DNA of 64,000 nt from an uncultured Bacteroidales bacterium. GTDB lineage: Bacteria > Bacteroidota > Bacteroidia > Bacteroidales > Bacteroidaceae. Where the stretch lies: NCBI GenBank assembly GCA_902798425.1, contig CADBWR010000008.1, positions 1-64,000 of the forward strand, written 5' to 3'. Positions 26,649-35,588 of this stretch are shown one piece after another. Numbering within the stretch: the first letter of the stretch is position 1; each line of letters starts with the position of its first letter. The notes under the pieces were generated by a model. It made no database searches. It worked only from the letters and a program-made list of their open reading frames with translations, and was not told the origin of the DNA. The position numbers were made by a program, and so were the translations under genes.

Positions 26649-27651
26649 TGTTTTCGGTGCGGGTACCTATCGTGATACGCAGACAGTTCTGACAGAGCTG
26701 GATGCGTGAGCGGTTGCGCACAATGATTCCTTTGTCAACGAGATAGTCATAGATGCGCTTGGCATCAGTGACGCGAGCCAGGAAGAAGTTGGCGTCCGTG
26801 GGATAGATCTGCTCACAGAGGGGCAACTCTCGGAAAGCTTGCATCAGTCGGTTGCGCTCTTGCAGGATGATCTTTACCGTCTTGTCCACCTCAAAGGGGT
26901 CTTTCAGCATCTCCATAGCTTGCTGCTGTGTGAGCAGGTTGACATTATACGGATATTTCACCTTATTATATATAGCGATAATCTCCTTTGAGGCGAAGGC
27001 CATACCCAGTCGGATGGCTGCCGAACCCCATGCCTTCGACATCGTCTGCAGAATAATCAGATTGGGGTGGGTGGGTAACTCCTGGCGCAGCGACAGCTGT
27101 TGGGCGAAGTCTATGTAGGCTTCATCAACGATGACGATTCCGTCAAAACCCTCAACCACTTTCATCATCTCGTCGCGGTCCAGCGAGTTGCCGGTAGGGT
27201 TGTTGGGCGAACACAGCCAGATAATCTTCGTGTGTTCGTCGCAGGCCTGAAGGACAGCGTCAGCATGCAGCTGGAAGTTATCGCCCAGGAGAACTTGACG
27301 ACACTCGATGTCGTTGATGTCGGCACACACCTGATACATGCCGTAGGTAGGGACTATGCTTACCACGTTGTCGCGACCGGGTTCGCAGAAGATGCGGTAG
27401 GGCAGGTCGATGGCCTCGTCGCTGCCGTTGCCCAGAAAGATGTTCTCGGCAGGAACACCTTTTATGCGCTCCAAGAGTTTCTTGACATCACGCTGCAGTG
27501 GGTCGGGATAGCGGTTGTAAGGGGCATTATACGGATTCTCGTTAGCATCGAGGAATACGTGAGCCTCTTTGCCAGAGTATTCGTCACGGGCACTGCTATA
27601 AGGAGCCAGACTCCATATATTCTTTCTAACTAACTGTTCTAACGGTTTCAT
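26617..27651 (-). CDS. hisC: Histidinol-phosphate aminotransferase
   Basis: HisC is the PLP aminotransferase that makes L-histidinol phosphate. The start is ATG 27651 ([20 protein letters not shown]), giving 344 residues. Fold type I motifs are visible: [50 protein letters not shown], and the PLP lysine region [17 protein letters not shown]. It is third in hisG-hisD-hisC. The start overlaps a heptamer repeat that also covers the end of hisD. Confidence 0.95.
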   Translation of the reverse strand: MKPLEQLVRKNIWSLAPYSSARDEYSGKEAHVFLDANENPYNAPYNRYPDPLQRDVKKLLERIKGVPAENIFLGNGSDEAIDLPYRIFCEPGRDNVVSIVPTYGMYQVCADINDIECRQVLLGDNFQLHADAVLQACDEHTKIIWLCSPNNPTGNSLDRDEMMKVVEGFDGIVIVDEAYIDFAQQLSLRQELPTHPNLIILQTMSKAWGSAAIRLGMAFASKEIIAIYNKVKYPYNVNLLTQQQAMEMLKDPFEVDKTVKIILQERNRLMQAFRELPLCEQIYPTDANFFLARVTDAKRIYDYLVDKGIIVRNRSRIQLCQNCLRITIGTRTENNELLSALRQY

Positions 27652-27685
27652 CAATTCTCAATTGCCAATTATCAATTATCAATTT
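27651..27685. repeat. Five heptamer direct repeats at the hisD-hisC junction
   Basis: TCAATTC, TCAATTG, CCAATTA, TCAATTA and TCAATTT lie in tandem with period 7. The array contains the last codons and stop of hisD and ends at the hisC start codon. Confidence 0.7.
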
Positions 27686-28958
27686 TCTGAAGACGTACTG
27701 TCATCGCGTTTTTGTGAGCATCCAACTGCTCAGCTTCTGCCATCAGCTCTACAGCACGACCGATGCGGCGGATGCCTTCTTCGGTAAGGTGCTGGAAGGT
27801 GATTTTGCGACAGTAACTGTCGAGGTTCACACCATTGTATGCTGTTGCGTAGCCGTGGGTGGGTAGCGTGTGGTTCGTACCGCTGGCATAGTCGCCAGCA
27901 CTCTCACAGGCATACTGCCCAAGGAAGACGCTGCCAGCATTCACTACGCGCTCTGCTAACTGTTCGTAGTCGGCAGTTTGAATGATAAGGTGCTCAGGGG
28001 CATAGACGTTCGACAGCGCCATCATCTCGTCAACAGTATGGACGAGCACGAGGCGGCTGTTGTCCAGCGCCTTGCCGGCTATCTCCTGACGGGGCAGCAG
28101 TGCCAGTTGGCGTTCTACCTCAGCCTGTACTTCCTGCATCTTCTGCTCCGAGGTTGTAATGAAGAGTACCTGCGAGTCGATGCCGTGCTCGGCCTGCGAC
28201 AAGAGGTCGGCAGCAACAAACTCAGCATTGGCTGTTGCGTCGGCCAACACGCAGACCTCGCTGGGTCCTGCGGGCATGTCGATAGCTACCTCGTCGAGAC
28301 TAACCTGTTGCTTGGCAGCCATCACATACTGGTTGCCAGGACCGAAAATTTTGAAGACCTTGGGTACGCTCTCTGTTCCATAGGCCATGGCACCAATAGC
28401 CTGTACGCCACCAGCCTTGAAAATCTTGCTGACACCAGCTATGCGTGCTGCTACGAGTATGGCAGGGTTCACCTTGCCTTCGCGGTTGGGCGGTGTGCAG
28501 AGCACAATCTCCTGACAACCCGCAATCTTGGCGGGTGTGGCTAGCATTAGTACCGTAGAGAAGAGTGGGGCAGTGCCTCCAGGGATATATAGCCCCACAC
28601 GTTCTATGGCGACACTCTTCTGCCAGCAACTTACACCAGGCTGTGTCTCTACCTTCAGACCTTCAAACTTCTGGGCGGCATGGAACTTATAGATGTTGTC
28701 GTGAGCCAATTCAATGGCTGCTTTTAGTTCACTACTAACCAGCTGTTCGGCTTCCTGCATCTCCTGCTCGCTGACTGTCAAGGTCTCCAGAGTGGCCTTG
28801 TCAAACTTCAGCTCATAGTCTTTGACAGCTTCATCGCCGCGCTGGCGTACATCGCTCAGCACCTGAGCTACTGTCTCGTTCAGCTTGGTCAAGTCCAGAC
28901 GAGGGCGAGAGGTAATCTCACCCCATAAGTTTTTCTGCGGGTATCTGTATATCTTCAT
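27672..28958 (-). CDS. hisD: Histidinol dehydrogenase
   Basis: HisD oxidises L-histidinol to histidine in two NAD-dependent steps. The 428-residue length is standard. Family sequence includes VGLYIPGGTAPLFSTVLMLA, KAGGVQAIGAMAYGT, FGPGNQYVMAAKQQV, DMPAGPSEVCVLAD, LSQAEHGIDSQV, and YAPEHLIIQT with TNHTLPTHGYA. It sits between hisG (30 nt upstream) and hisC. Confidence 0.96.
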   Translation of the reverse strand: MKIYRYPQKNLWGEITSRPRLDLTKLNETVAQVLSDVRQRGDEAVKDYELKFDKATLETLTVSEQEMQEAEQLVSSELKAAIELAHDNIYKFHAAQKFEGLKVETQPGVSCWQKSVAIERVGLYIPGGTAPLFSTVLMLATPAKIAGCQEIVLCTPPNREGKVNPAILVAARIAGVSKIFKAGGVQAIGAMAYGTESVPKVFKIFGPGNQYVMAAKQQVSLDEVAIDMPAGPSEVCVLADATANAEFVAADLLSQAEHGIDSQVLFITTSEQKMQEVQAEVERQLALLPRQEIAGKALDNSRLVLVHTVDEMMALSNVYAPEHLIIQTADYEQLAERVVNAGSVFLGQYACESAGDYASGTNHTLPTHGYATAYNGVNLDSYCRKITFQHLTEEGIRRIGRAVELMAEAEQLDAHKNAMTVRLQKIDN

Positions 28959-28964
28959 CTCTCT

Positions 28965-28992
28965 CTCTTACCTCTTACTTCTTACCTCTTAA
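28965..28992. repeat. Four heptamer direct repeats at the hisG-hisD junction
   Basis: CTCTTAC, CTCTTAC, TTCTTAC and CTCTTAA in tandem with period 7. They cover the hisG stop codon and most of the gap before hisD. A similar CTCTTAA set lies at 15415-15443. Confidence 0.7.
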
Positions 28993-29840
28993 AGTATCAT
29001 CTTCTCAATGGGAGTCACCAGGATACCCTGTGCACCCATCTCCTTTAGCTTGCCGATAATCTCCCAGAAACGTTTCTGGTCGAGTACGGTGTGTACGGAG
29101 CACCAGTCTTCGTCAGCCAGTGGAATGATAGTGGGACTCTTTAGTCCAGGCAGCACATTGATAATCTCCTGCAGGTGGGCCTTCGGCGCATTCATGCGTA
29201 CATACTTCTTGTCTTCAGCATCCTTGACGGCCTTGAAACGGAACAGCATCTCGTCGAGCGTGGCACGCTTCTCCTTGCTGAGGTTCTTGTTGCCAATGAG
29301 CAGGGCCTCGCTCTGCATCACGACTTCCACCTCGCGCAGGTTATTGCTGACCAGTGTCGAACCGCTGCTGACGATGTCGAAGATGCCATCGGCAAGACCT
29401 ATGCCCGGACTAATCTCTACAGAACCCGTGATGACATGAATTTCTGCGTTGATGCCCTGCTCATCGAGGAACTTTTTCAGAATATGGGGATAACTGGTGG
29501 CTATCTTTTTGCCATTAAACCAGTTGACGCCACGATAGTCGATGTCTTTGGGAATGGCCAACGACAGGCGACACTTGGAGAAACCCAGACGAGAGATGAT
29601 CTCTGCATCTTCGTTGCGCTCTACAAACTCGTTTTCACCTACCACACCGATGTCGGCAACGCCTGATGCCACACTCTGTGGAATATCGTCATCACGAAGA
29701 TAGAGCACTTCAAGTGGGAAGTTACCCGACTGCACCAGCAGGGTTCTGCGTCCTGAACTTATCTTGATGTCTGCCTCTGCCAGCAGGTTCATGGTGTCGT
29801 CAAAAAGACGACCTTTTGATTGTACTGCAATTCTTAACAT
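28989..29840 (-). CDS. hisG: ATP phosphoribosyltransferase (long form)
   Basis: HisG joins ATP and PRPP in the first step of histidine synthesis. At 283 residues it is the long form with a C-terminal regulatory domain that binds histidine (about 210-283, YVRMNAPKAHLQEIINVLPG, GAQGILVTPIEKMIL). The catalytic part begins MLRIAVQSKGRLFDDTMNLL and contains GVADIGVVGENEF and the PRPP site DGIFDIVSSGSTLVSNNLRE. It is the first gene of hisG-hisD-hisC, with a -7 box 26 nt upstream. Confidence 0.96.
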   Translation of the reverse strand: MLRIAVQSKGRLFDDTMNLLAEADIKISSGRRTLLVQSGNFPLEVLYLRDDDIPQSVASGVADIGVVGENEFVERNEDAEIISRLGFSKCRLSLAIPKDIDYRGVNWFNGKKIATSYPHILKKFLDEQGINAEIHVITGSVEISPGIGLADGIFDIVSSGSTLVSNNLREVEVVMQSEALLIGNKNLSKEKRATLDEMLFRFKAVKDAEDKKYVRMNAPKAHLQEIINVLPGLKSPTIIPLADEDWCSVHTVLDQKRFWEIIGKLKEMGAQGILVTPIEKMIL

Positions 29841-29865
29841 ATCTAATAATATCTAATTTAGATTG

Positions 29866-29873
29866 CAAAATTA
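29866..29873 (-). promoter_or_regulatory. -7 box for hisG
   Basis: CAAAATTA reads TAATTTTG on the minus strand. No good -33 is seen. It is divergent from the -7 box of the lytic transglycosylase gene. Confidence 0.5.
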
Positions 29874-29905
29874 CACATTTTTAATTATATTTGCAAGAAA
29901 ATGAT

Positions 29906-29913
29906 TACTTTTG
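29906..29913 (+). promoter_or_regulatory. -7 box for the MltF-like gene (sets the start codon)
   Basis: TACTTTTG would start transcription near 29917. This lies after the upstream TTG at 29891, so translation more likely begins at the TTG at 29933. The -33 element is not at the ideal distance. Confidence 0.45.
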
Positions 29914-29932
29914 CACGCAAAATCAAACTAAA

Positions 29933-31078
29933 TTGAACAGAATTAGCATATATATCCATCTTTTCGCTGCTCTGTTGCTTTTTGCCGCCTGTGGTCAGAA
30001 GCGACAGGAACCCGTTGTTACACCCTGGGGTGAGATTACCGATACCATTCCCACTGACGATGATTTCGACTTGGAAGATATTCAGCGCAACGGTGAACTG
30101 ATAGCACTGACACTGACGGGTCCTGAGACGTACTACGACTATCGCGGACGGCATCTGGGTACGCACTATCTGCTCTGTCAGCGATTTGCTGACCAGTTGG
30201 GCGTCAGCCTGCGTATGGAGGTTTGTCGCGACACTGCCGAGATGCGGCAGCGACTGATTGATGGAGAGGCCGACCTCATCTGCTATCCGCTTGCAAAGCA
30301 AGGTACGGGTTGGGTTGTTGGGGCCGACAAAGAAGACTTGTCCTTGGAATTGAAGAAGTGGTATCGCCCATCGTTGATGGCTGAGGTCAAAAAACAGGAG
30401 GAGTTCCTGCTATCTTCGCGAAGTGTCCGACGTCGTATCTTTGCTCCTATGCTGAATCGTGCTGGTGGTGTCATCTCTCATTATGATGCTTATTTCCAGC
30501 GCTATGCGTCGCAAATCCGCTGGGACTGGCGTTTGCTGGCAGCCCAGTGCTATCAGGAGTCTACCTTCGACCCGCAGGCTCGCTCTTGGGCTGGTGCTTG
30601 TGGTCTGATGCAGATTATGCCTGGCACGGCAGACCATCTTGGTTTGGCGCGTGCTGACATATATAATCCGGAAAAGAATATCGCTGCTGCGGTAAAGTAT
30701 ATTGCCGAATTGGAACAGTCGTTCTCCGACATCCGTGAACGTTCCGAGCGTACCAAGTTTGTACTGGCGGCCTACAATGGTGGAGGCTACCACATCCGCG
30801 ACGCTATGGCTTTGGCCCGCAAGTATGGCCGCGACGCCTCTCGTTGGCGCGACGTGGAACCCTTCGTGCTGGGCTTGCAGCGTGCAGAATACTACAATGA
30901 CCCCGTTGTTCGCAATGGTTATATGCGCGGCTCCGAGACCGTCGACTATGTGCGCCGCATCCACGACCGCTGGAATGGCTATCGTGGCGTCAAGACTGTA
31001 CACTCCGTCGCTGGTCCTACGGGTGTTCCGCAGAAAGCGAAGCGTGAACGCAAGGCAAAATACCAAGTTACCGAATAA
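29933..31078 (+). CDS. MltF-like lytic transglycosylase lipoprotein
   Basis: Starting at TTG 29933 gives 381 residues with a clean lipoprotein signal, NRISIYIHLFAALLLFAACG. Next comes a short substrate-binding-like domain (about 40-150, NGELIALTLTGPETYYDYRG, GEADLICYPLAKQ). The C-terminal SLT domain has the catalytic Glu in QCYQESTFDPQARSWAGACG and then GLMQIMPGTADHLGL and FVLAAYNGGGYHIRDA. It would cleave peptidoglycan in the periplasm. The binding domain is much shorter than in E. coli MltF, which fits a short Bacteroidetes paralogue rather than a deletion. Confidence 0.88.
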   Translation: MNRISIYIHLFAALLLFAACGQKRQEPVVTPWGEITDTIPTDDDFDLEDIQRNGELIALTLTGPETYYDYRGRHLGTHYLLCQRFADQLGVSLRMEVCRDTAEMRQRLIDGEADLICYPLAKQGTGWVVGADKEDLSLELKKWYRPSLMAEVKKQEEFLLSSRSVRRRIFAPMLNRAGGVISHYDAYFQRYASQIRWDWRLLAAQCYQESTFDPQARSWAGACGLMQIMPGTADHLGLARADIYNPEKNIAAAVKYIAELEQSFSDIRERSERTKFVLAAYNGGGYHIRDAMALARKYGRDASRWRDVEPFVLGLQRAEYYNDPVVRNGYMRGSETVDYVRRIHDRWNGYRGVKTVHSVAGPTGVPQKAKRERKAKYQVTE

Positions 31079-31092
31079 AAAATACCATATTA

Positions 31093-31124
31093 TTTGATTA
31101 ATCCGGTTTTTCTTCGTAATTTTG
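31093..31124 (+). promoter_or_regulatory. Promoter of glycan cluster 1 (plus-strand part)
   Basis: TTTG (31093-31096) and TAATTTTG (31117-31124) are exactly 20 nt apart and 17 nt ahead of the first glycosyltransferase ATG. Confidence 0.75.
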
Positions 31125-31141
31125 CGAAATAAAATATTGTT

Positions 31142-32296
31142 ATGGAGCAAAAGCCTTTGAAAATTGTATATCTCACGCCAGCTCTTTATATGGCTGGTGG
31201 TGTTGAGCGTGTACTGACTTTGAAGGCAAACTATTTTGCGGAACATTTCGGTTATGATATAACGATTATTCTGACGGAGGGGAAAGACAAACCTTTGTTC
31301 TATCCAATATCCGACAAAATCAAAGTCGTAAATCTTGACATTAACTTCGAGGAGTTATGGACCTGCTCTTTTGCGAAGAAGATTTTTGTCTATCTTAAGA
31401 AACAGCGCCAGTTCAAGAAGGCCCTGACCAAAGAGTTGATGCGACTTCGTCCTGACATCACTATCAGTTTGCTCCGTCGCGAAATCAATTTCCTTAATGA
31501 CATTAAAGATGGTAGCAGAAAAATAGGAGAACTACACATAAACCGTGCAAATTACCGCAATTTCAATACTCAGAATGTTGGTGTAGTCAAACGCCTTTTT
31601 GCCAAGTATTGGTCGCATAGCTTAGTCGCACATTTACGCTGTTTGGACAAATTGGTGGTCTTAACGGAGAAAGACCGAGAGGCTTGGGTTGAACTTAATA
31701 ATGTCGTAGCCATTCCTGATCCGTTGTCGCTATATCCTAAGGAGATTAGCCCTCTTACAGAAAAACGTGTAATAGCAGTAGCTCGCTACTCTCATGAAAA
31801 GGGTATTGATTTGCTCTTAAAGGCGTGGTCCATTGTTGAGAAGCGTGTTCGCGATTGGCGCCTTGAAGTTTATGGTGATGGTAATCGTACACCTTACAAT
31901 CAACTGATTGAGGAATTGCGCATTGACAATTCTCGTTGCGTGTTGCATGGGCGTACAGATAATGTAGAGGCCGAGTATGTGAATAGTAGCATCTTTGTGC
32001 TTAGCTCACGCTTTGAAGGCTTTGGTATGGTTCTTACCGAGGCAATGGCATGCGGATTGCCTGTTGTATCCTTTGATTGTCCATGGGGACCTCGTTCTAT
32101 CATTGCCAATGGCGATGACGGACTGTTGGTCGAAAATGGCAATGTGGAAGCATTGGCAGACAGTTTGACTCGATTGATGGATGATGCTGATCTTCGTCAA
32201 AGAGTGGCTGCCCGTTGCGTTAAAAACGTACAGCGATTCAGGGTAGATTATATTGCGGAGTGTTGGAAAGAGTTATTTGAAGGTTCAGCGCAATGA
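31142..32296 (+). CDS. Glycosyltransferase family 4 protein
   Basis: At 384 residues this is a GT-B fold enzyme. The N-terminus VYLTPALYMAGGVERVLTLK has the donor-side glycine loop. The C-terminal GT1/GT4 signature is clear: VIAVARYSHEKGIDLLLKAW, LHGRTDNVEAEYVNSSIFVL, and SRFEGFGMVLTEAMACGLPVVSFDCPWGP (EX7E motif). It probably adds a sugar to a lipid-linked repeat unit. Its last four bases overlap the start of the next transferase gene (ATGA). Confidence 0.9.
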   Translation: MEQKPLKIVYLTPALYMAGGVERVLTLKANYFAEHFGYDITIILTEGKDKPLFYPISDKIKVVNLDINFEELWTCSFAKKIFVYLKKQRQFKKALTKELMRLRPDITISLLRREINFLNDIKDGSRKIGELHINRANYRNFNTQNVGVVKRLFAKYWSHSLVAHLRCLDKLVVLTEKDREAWVELNNVVAIPDPLSLYPKEISPLTEKRVIAVARYSHEKGIDLLLKAWSIVEKRVRDWRLEVYGDGNRTPYNQLIEELRIDNSRCVLHGRTDNVEAEYVNSSIFVLSSRFEGFGMVLTEAMACGLPVVSFDCPWGPRSIIANGDDGLLVENGNVEALADSLTRLMDDADLRQRVAARCVKNVQRFRVDYIAECWKELFEGSAQ

Positions 32297-33468
32297 AAAT
32301 ATTGTTCCTTGTATATCATGGTTTTTCCGAGCATAGTGGAATTTCTAAGAAGATACACTATCAGGTAAAGGGACTGCGAGAAAATGGTCACGACGTTCGC
32401 CTGTGTTACTATGCGCAATCACCTAATGGGCATTGGTGTCGCTTTGTCGATGATGATATTATTCAAGACTATGGTAAAGGTGCTTTAGCGGGCCTTCGCC
32501 AGCGCATCGCGTACAATTGTATCTATGATTACTGCATTCGTGAGAAAATTGAGTTTGTTTATGCACGTTGCTTTATGAATGCTAACCCTTTCCTTATCCG
32601 GCTGTTCAAGAAACTGCGTAAGGCTGGGATTCATTCTGTGACGGAAATCCCTACATATCCGTATGACCAGGAGTTTATCGGATACTCAAGACAGGAACGA
32701 TTGAAATTAAGAATTGATCAGTTGTTCCGTCACCGACTCTATCAGCAGATGGATGCCTTAGTTACTTTTTCTGATGCTGAACGTATCTTTGGCCAACGCA
32801 CCATCCGCATCAGCAATGGTGTTGACTTCGATAGCATCCCATTGCATCAGCCCCCTCTCTATTTGGAGAGGGCGGGGGGAGAGGCTCTCCATCTCATTGG
32901 CGTTGCCGAAGTTCACGACTGGCATGGGTTTGATCGTGTGATGACTGGAATAGGTGAATACTATCGCCAAAAGCAAACAGCTCTCGCAACGTCACACTCT
33001 CTCCGAGAGAATAGCCATCAGCCAGATGTATTCTTCCATGTTGTCGGCGGTGTGCATCCCAATCGTATGAACAATGTCTTTGCCCCTATTATCAATAAGT
33101 ATGGTATACAAGATAATGTAATATTCCATGGGCAGCTGTTTGGCGATGAACTGACTAAGGTCTTCAACCAATGTCAGTTCGCTATTGGTTCATTAGGCCG
33201 TCATCGCAGTGGTATCACTGTTATTAAAACGCTGAAAAATCGTGAGTATGCCACTCGTGGTATACCCTTTATATATAGTGAGCAAGACAGTGACTTCGAT
33301 CAGCTACCATACGTGTTAAAGGCTCCTGCTGATGAATCACCTATTGACATCCAGCAAATAGTTGACTTTATGAATCACTTTACAATGAAGCCCGAGGATA
33401 TTCGCCACACGGTAGAGCATCTTACCTGGACAATCCAGATGCAGCACGTTCTATATTCAATCTTCTGA
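32293..33468 (+). CDS. Glycosyltransferase, GT4-like, with palindrome-encoded insert
   Basis: The protein has 391 residues. The N-terminus MKILFLVYHGFSEHSGISKK and the central SNGVDFDSIP hinge fit a GT-B transferase. C-terminal sequence VIFHGQLFGDELTKVFNQCQ and IGSLGRHRSGITVIKTLKNREYATRGIPFIYS matches a GT4-like family. Between the hinge and IGVAEVHDWHGFDRV the frame runs through a REP-like palindrome encoding PPLYLERAGGEA. A second extra stretch lies at QKQTALATSHSLRENSHQ. The frame stays open, so the protein is probably made, but activity may be affected. Confidence 0.82.
   Translation: MKILFLVYHGFSEHSGISKKIHYQVKGLRENGHDVRLCYYAQSPNGHWCRFVDDDIIQDYGKGALAGLRQRIAYNCIYDYCIREKIEFVYARCFMNANPFLIRLFKKLRKAGIHSVTEIPTYPYDQEFIGYSRQERLKLRIDQLFRHRLYQQMDALVTFSDAERIFGQRTIRISNGVDFDSIPLHQPPLYLERAGGEALHLIGVAEVHDWHGFDRVMTGIGEYYRQKQTALATSHSLRENSHQPDVFFHVVGGVHPNRMNNVFAPIINKYGIQDNVIFHGQLFGDELTKVFNQCQFAIGSLGRHRSGITVIKTLKNREYATRGIPFIYSEQDSDFDQLPYVLKAPADESPIDIQQIVDFMNHFTMKPEDIRHTVEHLTWTIQMQHVLYSIF
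32850..32890. repeat. REP-like GC palindrome inside a glycosyltransferase gene
   Basis: GCCCCCTCTC, then TATTTG, then GAGAGGGCGGGGGG forms an imperfect hairpin and is followed by AGAGGCTCTCC. Palindromes of this type usually lie between genes in Bacteroidetes; here it is in frame within a coding region. A smaller CTCTCTCCGAGAGA palindrome follows near 32997-33010. Confidence 0.6.
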
Positions 33469-33470
33469 GA

Positions 33471-34487
33471 TTATAGTTCAAACGAGGACTTTTCAGGATA
33501 TTTCTCCTCTAGCCACTTTGTCAGATGGCTATCAATATATTCGAAATCATCATCTGGACATAACGAAGTGTCATTAAGACAGATTGACGCAATTTTAAGA
33601 TTAAAGAGTGCTTTCTTAATACATGGTGCTACGCTTCGGTCAGTGAAGTGGAATGTGGCAAAACGCCGTTTCATAGGGTAGAAGGCATTTTTGGCTAATT
33701 GCCAATAGCGGAACAAATAGGGATTGGCAATAACCTCCTCTCTAAAACGTGTACAGCTACTATCCATAAAGTCGGGCTCTTTCTCCCAAACTTCTTCGAA
33801 AGTTGATTTTAGATAGCTCTGTTCGGTATGATAATTGGAGAAACCAACAAATAAATGTTGCTTCATTAGGATAGCACTCATCAGCAGTCCTTTTATGCCT
33901 AAATGTAACCCAAACCATTTGCTTGGCGATTGGCGTACGGTATTCCAACGGTTGAAGTGCGCATTGACAATACCAAGGTTAGCAAGCATAGACATATAGA
34001 TGCTGAACCTTTCTGTATGGGTGTATATGGGAACGTTGAAACATGTCTCTTTGTTGGTGTCACAGGGTAGACCGTTTTTGAAAAAATAGTCTGGTGTAAC
34101 AGGCCCATTGAGAAGAATGTCGTCATTGAAATATACGAAATGCTCAGATAGTCCCTTGATGCGATGGAGATGAAGCTCAATAGTGCAAGAGTTGAAGGTG
34201 GGCAGAAACTCTTTCGGAATGTAGTCTTCATGTTTGACTAAAACCAACTTAGGGCACTCTTTGTTGATCCAATCGGGAAATTTGCCATTGGTTACCAGAT
34301 ACACCTTGTTTACCCATGGAGCATATCGTTCCACGGCTCGAAACCAATACTGGAAAATATTCATCTCCCTATAACGGCCTTTTCCTGTGTCTGCAGTCTT
34401 TGCATATGGTTTGTATTGCTGATACTGCTCTTGCCAGAGAGGGTCAGAAGAGTCTAACCATGTTACAACAAAATCAATCTTATTCAT
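33471..34487 (-). CDS. Stealth-family capsular polysaccharide phosphotransferase
   Basis: The protein has 338 residues with the Stealth conserved regions in order: CR1 IDFVVTWLDSSDPLW, CR2 GRYREMNIFQYWFRAVERYA with VYLVTNGKFPDW and FVYFNDDILLNGPV, and CR3/CR4-like sequence further on (HFNRWNTVRQSPSKW, FTDRSVAPCIKKAL). Stealth proteins are sugar-1-phosphate transferases that create phosphodiester links in surface glycans. It overlaps the preceding GT2 gene by 8 nt. Its presence suggests phosphodiester links in the cluster 1 polymer. Confidence 0.9.
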   Translation of the reverse strand: MNKIDFVVTWLDSSDPLWQEQYQQYKPYAKTADTGKGRYREMNIFQYWFRAVERYAPWVNKVYLVTNGKFPDWINKECPKLVLVKHEDYIPKEFLPTFNSCTIELHLHRIKGLSEHFVYFNDDILLNGPVTPDYFFKNGLPCDTNKETCFNVPIYTHTERFSIYMSMLANLGIVNAHFNRWNTVRQSPSKWFGLHLGIKGLLMSAILMKQHLFVGFSNYHTEQSYLKSTFEEVWEKEPDFMDSSCTRFREEVIANPYLFRYWQLAKNAFYPMKRRFATFHFTDRSVAPCIKKALFNLKIASICLNDTSLCPDDDFEYIDSHLTKWLEEKYPEKSSFEL

Positions 34488-35472
34488 CTTTGAAAGCTAT
34501 TTGGGCATATATGTAGTATCCATTGATAAAAAGGTGTGGCATATGGCTTATCATAAATGATGTTAGTATTTGTCTTATGCCATGAGAGAACTTAAGATCT
34601 GGAGCCTGACTTTTCAGAAAGTCCATTATCATATTTCTCTCAGAGTAGCTTTTCACATAATAAACTGTACGATAAACTAATGTTGAGAATGATGCAAACA
34701 CATCGTCTTCAAGTTTATAGAGTTTTTGCTTGGATATTCCTTCCATCGTCCGTAAGTTCCAAGTAGCACCTATGGCAATAGATAGACTACGTGTGTTCTC
34801 CAATGAAAAAGCAGTAGTATTACTTCCCGGTCTTCTTGCTCTATAAATGTTTAAAAGCCATTTTGCCTTAATGCATTTTGTAGCTTTTAAATAACACTCG
34901 TGGGTAAAGGGTACATCTTGATAACGGATTCCAGGAATAAATTTTATATGATGTTCTTCAAGAAATGCTTTTCGATAGAGAGTCCTCCATACATAACAGT
35001 TATGGGGGTTTAAATCCTCAAAAAACAATTGCTCGCCACTTTTCTCTTTGAAAGTGAGAAGGCCTTGAGTAATTTCTTTGTGACACGATAATTCTTCACT
35101 GGTCATTGATAGAAAGTCAGCTACAACCAAATCTGCTTTGGTTTCAACGGCTTTTTGAAGTAAAGGCTTTAAACTGTTTTCTATCAGCAAGTCGTCAGAG
35201 TCGGGCATGAGGATATATTCTCCTTTTGCCATTGCAATACCATTATTACGGGCAACGGACAGACTGAGATTCTCTTGATTGATAACGGTGATATTGCTAT
35301 GAGTTTGAATGATATCAGCAATCATTTCCATGCTACGGTCTGTGGAGCCATCATTCACGATGATTACTTCAAAACGTGAATCATCAAGTCCTTGTTTGAA
35401 AATGCTTTCCAGACAAGGGCGGACATATTCCTCGACATTGTAGACAGGGACGATGATGCTTAAATCAATCAT
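34480..35472 (-). CDS. Glycosyltransferase family 2 protein
   Basis: At 330 residues, this has the GT-A start MIDLSIIVPVYNVEEYVRPC, the nucleotide-binding VIIVNDGSTDRSMEMI, and the DxD region YILMPDSDDLL. The C-terminal about 130 residues are variable and carry the acceptor side. The promoter upstream is a good match and drives this gene and the Stealth gene. The region looks AT-rich compared with the nqr genes. Confidence 0.9.
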   Translation of the reverse strand: MIDLSIIVPVYNVEEYVRPCLESIFKQGLDDSRFEVIIVNDGSTDRSMEMIADIIQTHSNITVINQENLSLSVARNNGIAMAKGEYILMPDSDDLLIENSLKPLLQKAVETKADLVVADFLSMTSEELSCHKEITQGLLTFKEKSGEQLFFEDLNPHNCYVWRTLYRKAFLEEHHIKFIPGIRYQDVPFTHECYLKATKCIKAKWLLNIYRARRPGSNTTAFSLENTRSLSIAIGATWNLRTMEGISKQKLYKLEDDVFASFSTLVYRTVYYVKSYSERNMIMDFLKSQAPDLKFSHGIRQILTSFMISHMPHLFINGYYIYAQIAFKDE

Positions 35473-35500
35473 TTAATACTGCATAGTTATTAATTGTCTG

Positions 35501-35531
35501 CAAAAATAAGTAAAATAATTGATTTTTCAAA
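35501..35531 (-). promoter_or_regulatory. Promoter of the GT2/Stealth pair
   Basis: On the minus strand TTTG (35531-35528) and TATTTTTG (35508-35501) are 19 nt apart. Confidence 0.65.
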
Positions 35532-35541
35532 AAAAAAGTCG

Positions 35542-35549
35542 TATTTTTG
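35542..35549 (+). promoter_or_regulatory. -7 box for the plus-strand GT2 gene
   Basis: TATTTTTG fits TAnnTTTG and lies 39 nt before the ATG at 35589. It is divergent from, and close to, the minus-strand promoter. Confidence 0.5.
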
Positions 35550-35588
35550 CAATGATATTATTCTAAATACCACAATAATCCACATATT

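Noticed and set aside
29933..30400. Deletion of half of the substrate-binding domain in the MltF-like protein
   Set aside because: The flanking sequence reads smoothly and fits a short paralogue family in Bacteroidetes, so a recent deletion is not supported.
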